This document shows, in pieces, positions 6,542-13,189 of a DNA stretch of 16,795 nt (positions within the stretch are counted from its first letter, which is position 1; every line of letters begins with the position of its first letter). The position numbers were made by a program, and so were the translations under genes. The notes beneath the pieces are model-generated. The model had not been told where the DNA came from. It made no database searches and saw only the letters and a list, made by a program, of their open reading frames with translations. The DNA is from Candidatus Benthicola azotiphorus (GTDB taxonomy: Bacteria > Gemmatimonadota > Gemmatimonadetes > Palauibacterales > Palauibacteraceae). The stretch lies in contig CANPVW010000263.1 in assembly GCA_947581745.1 (NCBI GenBank), positions 1 through 16,795 of the forward strand, in the 5' to 3' direction.

Positions 6542-7638
6542 AGGCGGCCTCGAGCCTCGTCGGTGAGTCCGCTCAGCGTCGAGCCGTCCTCGGGCAGCGT
6601 GGCGTAGGACAATCCCCTGAACCAGTCGCCGAATCCCGCCGCCCGCAGGGACCGGATCACCCGGCTGGCGACCCTGCGTGTGGGCCCGCCTCCCTGCTCG
6701 GGGACCCCGATCAGGATGAGGTCGTCCACGGATCGCGCCACGAGGTCGTATTCCCGAAGCTCCGCGCGAACGGTCGCCACCGCCCTCTGCAGGCTCATCA
6801 GGTCCGGGGCCGAGATCTCCAGCATCAGCAGGCCGAAAGGGCGCCCGTAGCGTCGGCAGCGCTTGAGCTCGGCTCCGGCGAGGGCCTCGAATCCCTCCCG
6901 GTTGTATGCTCCGGTAAACGGATCGCGCCACGGCAGGAAGCGCACTCCGTCGGTGAGCTGACTTCCGACGCGCAGCGATCTCCGAAACCTGCTCTCGCCA
7001 ACGCGTCCGCGCAGTTCTCGCAGGCCCAGTGCCACCTCCGCAGCAGCCCCGAAGCCCTCCTGGAGGAGACGCAGCCGGTCGGAGCTCGGAGCGCTCCTGA
7101 CGCGCTGCCAATCCGCCTTCAGGCGCCAGAGCATCCCGTGCAATTCCGCGGCCATCGCGTCCACCGTGTCCTCAGGTCCGCCTCTCCGGGAGCGCGCGGA
7201 TCCGGATCGACGGGAGGCAGGTCCCCCGAGGGCCATGGCCAGCGTTCCGGCCCGCTCCGAGCAAGTCTGGAGGGTCGATACGAGGCCTTCCAGGTGCGCC
7301 GGATCATCACCGCCCGTGAGACCCTTCCACTGGCGCGTGGCCTCCCAGATCCGTGCGTCGAGATCTCGACTCGCGTTGACGACGATCCGCGGAGCCGGGC
7401 GGACGGGACCCGGTTCCTGCGGGGTCGGCGACGGCGTGGGCGCATCCGTCGGTTCCAGACCGTCGGCCAGGTCGTCGAGCGCCTCCGACAACCGGCGCGA
7501 ATGGCTGCGGAGGTCGGAAAGGGCGTCGTGCGATGGGTTGTCCCGGAAGGACTTCCAATCCCTGCGCAAGCGATGGAGCTGGTGCTCCAGGCCTCGCAGC
7601 CGCGCCAGCAGCTTGTATCCGTCCTTCGCTTCGTTCAT
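6532..7638 (-). CDS. Degenerate GGDEF-domain protein with N-terminal helical region
   Basis: A cytoplasmic protein of 368 residues with no signal peptide or membrane segment. Residues 1-60 are helical and coiled-coil-like, 62-84 are a Pro/Thr linker, 85-235 are helical, and about 236-345 match a GGDEF domain (WRDPFTGAYNREGFEAL, RRYGRPFGLLMLEI, LREYDLVARS, LILIGVP). The catalytic signature GGDEF is replaced by VDDLI (304-308). The metal-binding DxDhFK region is replaced by EISAPD and the following helix is shortened, so cyclase activity is very unlikely. The I-site motif RxxD is kept (R295-E-Y-D298), five residues before the signature. A receptor or scaffold role is inference. Start: ATG at 7638; a GTG at 7698 abuts the palindrome and has no ribosome site. 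The gene converges on and overlaps the E1 alpha gene by 10 bp. Confidence 0.82.
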   Translation of the reverse strand: MNEAKDGYKLLARLRGLEHQLHRLRRDWKSFRDNPSHDALSDLRSHSRRLSEALDDLADGLEPTDAPTPSPTPQEPGPVRPAPRIVVNASRDLDARIWEATRQWKGLTGGDDPAHLEGLVSTLQTCSERAGTLAMALGGPASRRSGSARSRRGGPEDTVDAMAAELHGMLWRLKADWQRVRSAPSSDRLRLLQEGFGAAAEVALGLRELRGRVGESRFRRSLRVGSQLTDGVRFLPWRDPFTGAYNREGFEALAGAELKRCRRYGRPFGLLMLEISAPDLMSLQRAVATVRAELREYDLVARSVDDLILIGVPEQGGGPTRRVASRVIRSLRAAGFGDWFRGLSYATLPEDGSTLSGLTDEARGRLQP

Positions 7639-7664
7639 CTCACCGGCTTTCGGGTGGCGCGTAG

Positions 7665-7680
7665 TGCAACGCTGCAACGC
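7665..7680. repeat. Tandem 8-bp direct repeat TGCAACGC x2
   Basis: TGCAACGC occurs twice in direct succession (7665-7672 and 7673-7680) in the upstream region of the degenerate GGDEF gene, near a 19-bp palindrome. It could be a tandem binding site in the 5' leader of that gene. Function not known. Confidence 0.5.
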
Positions 7681-7695
7681 AAAATAGACCCGACC

Positions 7696-7714
7696 CACGC
7701 CCGAATCGGGCGTG
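7696..7714. promoter_or_regulatory. 19-bp perfect palindrome, candidate operator
   Basis: CACGCCCGA (7696-7704) and TCGGGCGTG (7706-7714) are exact inverted copies around one central A. The site lies between the start of the minus-strand GGDEF-like gene (7638) and the plus-strand rnz start (7737). On the minus strand it is 10-28 bases upstream of a TATTTT that could be a -10 box, so it would cover the -35 and spacer region. A dimeric repressor or activator site is the simplest reading. Confidence 0.55.
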
Positions 7715-7736
7715 CGAGTGGAACGGGAGCGCTTCC

Positions 7737-8786
7737 GTGCATTCTCCGTGCCTGACCAAAGGGCACGGCACCGGCTCGGTTGACGTTCTGCAGGCTCAAT
7801 GTAGCTTGCGCGACTCGCAGGCGGACATCACGGCAGCCGGGACTCCGACTTTGCTTCGAATCACCTTTCTCGGGACTTCCTCCTCACGGCCGACGGTCCG
7901 GCGCAATGTGTCCGCGCTCGCCGTGCAGCGGGAGGGCACGCTGTTCCTGTTCGACTGCGGCGAAGGGACCCAACGCCAGATGATGCGATTCGGCGTCGGG
8001 TTCGGGGTGAGCGAGATCTTCATCACCCATCTCCACGCGGATCACTACCTCGGGTTGCCCGGCCTGCTTCGCACGATGAGCCTGCAGGGCAGGGAGGAGG
8101 AACTGGTCGTGTGGGGAGGTGCTGGCAGCGAGGCCGCCCTGCGGGACGCGATCGACATAGGCGGCGACCGGCTGCAGTTCCCGGTCGTAGTGCGGGGACT
8201 CCCGTCCGCTGAAGCGGTGCGTTACGCGGGCTACGCGATTCACGCGTTTCCCGTGGAGCATACGGCGGCATCGATCGGACTGGCGCTCGTCGAGGACGTA
8301 CGTCTGGGCCGATTCGACGTCGAGGCAGCCCGGCGCCTGGGAGTTCCTGAAGGTCCCATGTTCGGACGATTGCACCGCGGCGAGGACGTGCGGCTGGACG
8401 ACGGAACGGTGGTCGGCGCAGCAAACGTCGTGGGGTCCGCCCGACCCGGACGAACGCTGGTCTATTCCGGGGACACCCGGCCGTGCGGAACGACGATCGC
8501 GGCCGCGCGCGGCTGCGACCTCCTGATTCACGAGGCGACATTTACCGAGGAGGAAGCGGTCCGGTCGCGAGACACACGGCACTCGACCGCGAAGGAGGCA
8601 GCGGAGGTAGCCCGGGAAGCCGGAGTCCGGAAGCTGCTGCTGACGCACTTCAGCGCCCGGTATTCGGAGCAGCCACACCGCATTCTGAGAGAGGCGGAAA
8701 CGGTGTTCCCGGCCGTTGCGGCGGAGGACGGAATGACGATCGAAGTTCCGTTCCTCGGGGATGATCCGTCGGGAGGGGACAGTTGA
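7737..8786 (+). CDS. rnz: Ribonuclease Z
   Basis: tRNA 3' processing endonuclease of the metallo-beta-lactamase fold. In the 349-residue frame the zinc motif HLHADH is at 98-103, further ligands are H175 (VEHT), D246 (SGDT) and H304 (LTHFSARY), and conserved LIHEATF (H265) and RHSTAKEAAEVA follow. The long-form RNase Z exosite arm is visible as GPMFGRLHRGEDVRLDDG near 206-223. The family normally begins close to LRITFLGTSSSRPT, which here is at residue 40. The start is therefore uncertain: GTG at 7737 has a good GGGAG seven bases upstream but adds 38 non-conserved residues, while TTG at 7851 fits the family but has a poor ribosome site. The stop overlaps the aroA start by four bases (TTGA). 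Confidence 0.92.
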   Translation: MHSPCLTKGHGTGSVDVLQAQCSLRDSQADITAAGTPTLLRITFLGTSSSRPTVRRNVSALAVQREGTLFLFDCGEGTQRQMMRFGVGFGVSEIFITHLHADHYLGLPGLLRTMSLQGREEELVVWGGAGSEAALRDAIDIGGDRLQFPVVVRGLPSAEAVRYAGYAIHAFPVEHTAASIGLALVEDVRLGRFDVEAARRLGVPEGPMFGRLHRGEDVRLDDGTVVGAANVVGSARPGRTLVYSGDTRPCGTTIAAARGCDLLIHEATFTEEEAVRSRDTRHSTAKEAAEVAREAGVRKLLLTHFSARYSEQPHRILREAETVFPAVAAEDGMTIEVPFLGDDPSGGDS

Positions 8787-10075
8787 TCGAGGTATCGGTC
8801 CCGGGGGACAAGTCAATCGGGCACCGCTGTCTCCTTTTGGCCGCTCTCGCGCGCGGTGAGTCCCGGTTGTCCGGCCTGCCCCCGTCGCTGGACGTTGCCA
8901 GCACGATCTCCTGCCTCCGCAGCCTGGGCGTGAGCCTGGAGGACGAAGGAGCGGGCGAGGTGAAGGTCACGGGGCCGACGGCCTGGCGAACGCCGGCGGA
9001 GCCGCTCGACTGCGGGAACAGCGGCACCACAGCCCGGCTTCTCACAGGACTGCTGGCCGGCCTCGGAGTCGAAGCCGAACTGCGGGGCGACGCTTCCCTG
9101 AGCGCCAGGCCCATGGACCGCGTCGTGTATCCGCTGCAGGCGATGGGTGCGCGCATGGCATACGTGGAGCAGCCGGATCATCTCCCCCTGCGGATCGAGA
9201 GACGGGCGAGTGGCGCGCTGCGTGCCCTGCGCTACCGGCCCCGCGTCTCCTCCGCGCAGGTCCGCGGTGCCCTGCTGCTGGCCGCCGTGAGCGGCAGAAC
9301 CGATCTCGTGATCGAGGATCGGCACCGACCCAGGGACCACTCCGAGAGAATCCTGCGCTACATGGGGGCGCCAGTCCTGACGGAATCCGTGGGAGTCGGG
9401 GAACGCGTCAGCTTCCGCTCGTCCGGCTGGGATGGGGCTCTGTCCCCCCTGGCGGCACGTGTGCCCGGGGACATCTCCTCCGCGGCGTTCCTCCTCGTGG
9501 CCAGCCTTCTCAGGGGCAGCAGCCTGACGGTCAGGTCGGTTGGACTGAACCCGTCCCGGATCGCCTTCCTGCGTGTGCTCGAGGGGGCCGGCGCCAGGGT
9601 GGATGTCGCCGAAAGCGGCGAAGAGGCGGGAGAGCCGGTGGGAGACGTCAGTGTGTATCCACCATCGGGTCTGTCACCGTTCTCGGTGGAAGGGGACACG
9701 GTCCCCGGACTCATCGACGAGATTCCCGCTCTCGCGGTGCTCGCCAGTCGCGTGGATGGCGTGTCGCACATACGCGGAGCGGCGGAGCTTCGGGTCAAGG
9801 AGAGCGACCGGCTGGCGCTGATCGCGTCCAACCTCTCTGCTCTCGACGTCCGGTGCGACGAGTCGGACGATGGCCTCCGGATAGAAGGCTCTACGGAACC
9901 GATCGTGGGCTCCGTGAGGACCGAAGGGGATCATCGCATTGCGATGGCGTTTGCCGCTCTCGGGGCTGCACCGGGGTGTAGCATTGTCGTTGACGACCCT
10001 GATTGCGTAGACGTCTCCTTTCCCGGCTTCTGGGAGACGCTCGGCCGGGTAACCTCTGGCGGCGTGGAGCGTTGA
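8783..10075 (+). CDS. aroA: 3-phosphoshikimate 1-carboxyvinyltransferase (EPSP synthase)
   Basis: Joins shikimate-3-phosphate and phosphoenolpyruvate to form EPSP in aromatic amino acid synthesis. The 430 residues are a normal length. Motifs: VPGDKSIGHR (K10, S11 and R15 of the substrate site), LDCGNSGTTARLLTG (76-90), SAQVRGALLLAA (157-168), VPGDISSAAF, IDEIPALAV with the catalytic-type Asp312, RGAAELRVKESDR (331-343) and EGDHRIAM (381-388). One departure is KSIGHR, where most members have KSxSxR, so the second serine is a glycine. Start is TTG at 8783 with GGGAGG six bases upstream, overlapping the rnz stop; without this TTG the PGDKS motif would lack a usable start. The stop shares one base with the cmk ATG (TGATG). 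aroA next to cmk and rpsA recalls the order in enterobacteria. Confidence 0.95.
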   Translation: MIEVSVPGDKSIGHRCLLLAALARGESRLSGLPPSLDVASTISCLRSLGVSLEDEGAGEVKVTGPTAWRTPAEPLDCGNSGTTARLLTGLLAGLGVEAELRGDASLSARPMDRVVYPLQAMGARMAYVEQPDHLPLRIERRASGALRALRYRPRVSSAQVRGALLLAAVSGRTDLVIEDRHRPRDHSERILRYMGAPVLTESVGVGERVSFRSSGWDGALSPLAARVPGDISSAAFLLVASLLRGSSLTVRSVGLNPSRIAFLRVLEGAGARVDVAESGEEAGEPVGDVSVYPPSGLSPFSVEGDTVPGLIDEIPALAVLASRVDGVSHIRGAAELRVKESDRLALIASNLSALDVRCDESDDGLRIEGSTEPIVGSVRTEGDHRIAMAFAALGAAPGCSIVVDDPDCVDVSFPGFWETLGRVTSGGVER

Positions 10076-10749
10076 TGAAGATCACGATCGCAATCGACGG
10101 CCCCGCGGCGTCGGGCAAGAGCACGACGGCAGCGCAGGTGGCCCGGGCGCTGGGATACAGCCATCTGAATTCGGGCCTGCTGTATCGGGCCATCACATGG
10201 GCCGCCGTGGAGAGGGACTGGCCGCTGGACGAAGAGGGGTTCGACCGCAGGCTGGGGAATCTCGACCTGTCCCTGGAACCGGCCGGCTTTGGGTTTCGAG
10301 TGCTGGTGGACGGGACCGACCCGGGCGTGAGCCTGGTCTCCCCGGCGACTTCGGCCATGGTTTCCGAAATCTCGGCGCGTCCTGCCGTGCGGGAGCGGGT
10401 CCTTCACCTTCTCGAGAGGGAAGGTGGAAGAGGAGGCGTCGTGTGCGATGGGCGGGACATCGGAACCGTCGTCTTTCCGACGGCGGAACTGAAGGTGTTC
10501 CTGGTCGCATCACCGGAAGAGAGGGCTCGACGCCGATTGTTGGAGCAGGGCATCGACCCGACGACTGAGGCGGTCCGGGAAGAAGCCGCGAGGCTGTCCG
10601 CTCGCGACACATTCGATTCCGGCCGTGCGGTGGCTCCCCTCCGGCGCGCGGCAGACGCGATCGAACTCGACACTACTGAGATGGGCGCGTCGGAGGTGGT
10701 TCAGCGCATCGTGTCCCTCGCCCTCGCCCGTGAATCGCGAGTCAGTTGA
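10075..10749 (+). CDS. cmk: Cytidylate kinase
   Basis: Phosphorylates CMP and dCMP with ATP; cytoplasmic nucleotide salvage. The 224 residues contain the P-loop GPAASGKST (9-17), a CMP-site segment NSGLLYRA, VCDGRDIGTVVFP, and the lid and C-terminal block RLSARDTFDSGRAVAPLRRAADAIELDTT. All fit bacterial Cmk at its usual length. In the CMP-site segment Asn replaces the usual Asp of DSGAIYR or DTGAMYR. Start is ATG at 10075, sharing one base with the aroA stop. A longer frame to 10003 only runs into aroA and is rejected. cmk followed by rpsA is a widely conserved neighbour pair, which supports both calls. Confidence 0.95.
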   Translation: MKITIAIDGPAASGKSTTAAQVARALGYSHLNSGLLYRAITWAAVERDWPLDEEGFDRRLGNLDLSLEPAGFGFRVLVDGTDPGVSLVSPATSAMVSEISARPAVRERVLHLLEREGGRGGVVCDGRDIGTVVFPTAELKVFLVASPEERARRRLLEQGIDPTTEAVREEAARLSARDTFDSGRAVAPLRRAADAIELDTTEMGASEVVQRIVSLALARESRVS

Positions 10750-10774
10750 CTGGATCCGGCGCGGAATCTAGTTT
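10746..10774 (+). promoter_or_regulatory. Candidate rpsA promoter
   Basis: TTGACT (10746-10751), five of six bases matching the -35 consensus, then 17 bases, then TAGTTT (10769-10774), a weak -10. The -35 overlaps the cmk stop codon. Transcription would start near 10781 and give a leader of about 145 nt that contains the hairpin at 10845-10884. A CATAAT at 10804 is an alternative -10 with no good -35. Confidence 0.35.
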
Positions 10775-10844
10775 TCTGTGCTATTGTTCGTGTGTTAGCG
10801 ATTCATAATTCAACCCACTGAGCGCGCCCATCGACGGAACGTGC

Positions 10845-10884
10845 GGCAGGAAGAGCGAACTCGCCTTCCTGCCTCCTTGTTTTT
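10845..10884 (+). terminator. Intrinsic terminator or attenuator in the rpsA leader
   Basis: GGCAGGAAG (10845-10853) pairs perfectly with CTTCCTGCC (10865-10873). A nested GCG/CGC pairing lies inside the 11-base interval, and the T-rich run CCTTGTTTTT (10875-10884) follows. This is a classical Rho-independent terminator. It lies 43 bp before the rpsA start with no obvious promoter after it, so it may both end the rnz-aroA-cmk transcript and attenuate rpsA. Confidence 0.75.
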
Positions 10885-10926
10885 CAGGTTCCGGGGCGGA
10901 CGCCAAACCCGAACGGTAAACGCCGA

Positions 10927-13101
10927 ATGAGCACGAAGGACGAGCAGGTCACCGCCAACGAAAGCCCGGTCGAAGATACGGGCGACAACCTCGCAATCGA
11001 CCCACCCGCCGACTCAGCAATGATCGAGGAAGCCCCTTCCGAGGCGATGGGGGCCGGAGGTGAAGCCGTGGATGCGACAGACGGGGACGGGGAGATCCCG
11101 GCGGATCAAGCCGCGTCGGAGGCAGCCAGCGGCACGGACGACGCCGAGTCCGACACCCGCGTGGAGTCGGACGGGTCGGCGGCGGGCGAGGAGCAGGGCT
11201 GGACGACGGTGGCGTACGGCATGGCGGAGGGTATGTCCGTCGACATGCTTGAAGGCGGTGAGTACTCGTCCGAAGAATACGACGAGATGATGGCGCTGTA
11301 CGAAGACACGCTGAGCGAGATCGCGGAGGGCGAGATCGTGAAGGCGAAGGTCCTTCGGAAGACGGACTCGGCCGTCATCCTGGATGTCGGGTTCAAATCG
11401 GAAGGCCTGATCCCTCTCGAGGAGTTTCGAGACCCGGAGGCGATCCAGCCTGGTGACGAGGTCGAGGTCTTCCTCGAGAGTCTCGAGGATCAGGAAGGCG
11501 TCGTCGTCCTCTCGAAGAAGAAGGCGGACTTCCTCCGCGTGTGGGAGAAGATCAAGGAAGCGTATGACGAAGATCGGACGGTTCCGGGAATCCTCAAGCG
11601 GAAGATCAAGGGCGGAGTGACCGTCGATCTCATGGGGGTGGACGCGTTTCTGCCCGGCTCGCAGATCGCGCTGCGCCGAGTTCCAAACGTCGATGAACTG
11701 ATCGGTCAGGAATACGATTTCAAGATCCTCAAGCTCAACAAGCGACGGCGCAACATCGTCGTCAGTCGGAGGATCATCCTGGAGGAGGAGCGGGCGACGA
11801 AGCGCGAATCGCTCAAGGAGGAGCTGCAGGTCGGTCAGGTCCGCAAGGGAGTCGTCAAGAACATCACCGATTTCGGCGCCTTCATCGATCTCGGAGGGAT
11901 GGACGGCCTCCTGCACATCACCGACATGTCCTGGGGCCGTATCGGACACCCGTCAGAACTTTGCCAGATCGGCGATGAGCTCGAGGTCAAGATCCTCGAC
12001 ATCGACTGGGATCGCGAGCGGATCTCTCTCGGGCTCAAACAGCTCCAGGCGTATCCGTGGGAGGACGTAGCCGCCAAGTACCCGGTCGGGAGCAGGGTGC
12101 GTGGCAGGGTCGTGTCTATCACCAACTACGGCGCCTTCATTGAGCTCGAGAAGGGTGTCGAGGGGCTCGTGCACATCTCCGAGATGAGCTGGACCCGCAA
12201 CGTGAGACACCCGTCGCAGCTCGCCTCGATCAACGACGAAGTCGAATGCGTCGTTCTTCGCGTGGACGAGGAAGAGAAGAAGATCTCGCTCGGCATGAAG
12301 CAGACCGAGGAGGATCCGTGGCTGGCCCTTCCGGCGAAGTACCCCACCGGAACCAAGATCAGCGGGGTCGTTCGGAATCTCACTTCCTTCGGTGCGTTCG
12401 TCGAGGTGGAGCCGGGCATCGATGGCCTGGTGCACATCTCGGACATGAGCTGGACCCGGAGGGTGCAGCACCCGTCTGAGGTAGTGAGGAAGGGCGAGGC
12501 GGTGGAAGTCGTCATCCTCAGCATCGATCCGGACCAGAAGAGAATCTCGCTCGGTCTCAAGCAAGTGGACGACGACCCGTGGTACGAGCTCGCGCAGCGC
12601 TTCGAGCCGGGCACCGAAACGGAGGGCCAGGTCGTGAGGCTGCTCGACAAGGGCCTCGTGGTCGACCTTGGGGATGACGTCGAGGGATTCGTCCCGATCT
12701 CGCAGCTCGGAGTCGACGAGGAGCTGGGCGAGCCGGGCGATCGATTCGTGGAGGGAGATCGTCTGGAGCTCAAGGTGCTCGAGTCGGATCCGATCAACAG
12801 GCGAATCGTGTTGTCGGTCACAGCGGCGCCAGGGGTCGAGGAGCGGGAAGCTGCTCGTGCCGCCGCACCCGAAGCGGAACCGGTCTCTGACCCGGGGGCG
12901 GAGGCCGCGTCTGACGAGGCGCGCGTCGATGGCGAGTCCGTGGAGCCGGTCTCCGCAGGGGACGATCTCACCGTCGCGGTCGTCGAAGGGGACGAAGATG
13001 AAGCGTCTGCGGAATCGGCCGGCGAGGGGGATGAAGCAGATCCCGGCGCCGCCGTGGCTGACGTGGACGAGACGGCGGAAGAGGAAGAAGAGACTTCCTG
13101 A
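10927..13101 (+). CDS. rpsA: 30S ribosomal protein S1, six S1 domains with long acidic tails
   Basis: Ribosome-bound RNA-binding protein that helps load mRNA. The 724 residues hold six S1 (OB-fold) repeats at about 133-200, 217-285, 301-372, 386-458, 473-545 and 560-632. Repeats 3-5 are the best conserved, each with a G-A-F-I/V...G-L-V/L-H-I-S/T core and RISLGLKQ-type end. Six repeats is the classical S1 plan of about 550-570 residues. The extra length is an acidic, low-complexity N-terminal extension (1-130) and an acidic Ala/Glu/Asp-rich C-terminal tail (635-724). The ATG at 10927 has no clear Shine-Dalgarno (GGTAAACGCCGA precedes it), as known for rpsA in Escherichia coli. A shorter N-terminus starting at an internal Met (for example 98, 103 or 107) cannot be ruled out. 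A GC-rich hairpin follows the stop. Confidence 0.93.
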   Translation: MSTKDEQVTANESPVEDTGDNLAIDPPADSAMIEEAPSEAMGAGGEAVDATDGDGEIPADQAASEAASGTDDAESDTRVESDGSAAGEEQGWTTVAYGMAEGMSVDMLEGGEYSSEEYDEMMALYEDTLSEIAEGEIVKAKVLRKTDSAVILDVGFKSEGLIPLEEFRDPEAIQPGDEVEVFLESLEDQEGVVVLSKKKADFLRVWEKIKEAYDEDRTVPGILKRKIKGGVTVDLMGVDAFLPGSQIALRRVPNVDELIGQEYDFKILKLNKRRRNIVVSRRIILEEERATKRESLKEELQVGQVRKGVVKNITDFGAFIDLGGMDGLLHITDMSWGRIGHPSELCQIGDELEVKILDIDWDRERISLGLKQLQAYPWEDVAAKYPVGSRVRGRVVSITNYGAFIELEKGVEGLVHISEMSWTRNVRHPSQLASINDEVECVVLRVDEEEKKISLGMKQTEEDPWLALPAKYPTGTKISGVVRNLTSFGAFVEVEPGIDGLVHISDMSWTRRVQHPSEVVRKGEAVEVVILSIDPDQKRISLGLKQVDDDPWYELAQRFEPGTETEGQVVRLLDKGLVVDLGDDVEGFVPISQLGVDEELGEPGDRFVEGDRLELKVLESDPINRRIVLSVTAAPGVEEREAARAAAPEAEPVSDPGAEAASDEARVDGESVEPVSAGDDLTVAVVEGDEDEASAESAGEGDEADPGAAVADVDETAEEEEETS

Positions 13102-13136
13102 GCGGAGGGTTCGCCTCGGGAAGAGCATTGCCTCGC

Positions 13137-13167
13137 AGGGGGCCCGGCGAGTGGCGTCGGGCCCCCT
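13137..13167 (+). terminator. Hairpin terminator after rpsA
   Basis: AGGGGGCCCG (13137-13146) and CGGGCCCCCT (13158-13167) form a perfect 10-bp stem around an 11-base loop, 36 bp after the rpsA stop. The sequence after it (CTGTCGTTG) is only weakly T-rich. It lies just before the ribosome site of the next gene and could also act as partial termination. Confidence 0.65.
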
Positions 13168-13189
13168 CTGTCGTTGCACGGGAGGTGGA

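Noticed and set aside
12668..13189. N-terminal extension of the lipoprotein frame into rpsA
   Set aside because: It overlaps rpsA out of frame. A strong ribosome site and a signal peptide with lipobox mark the start at 13190.
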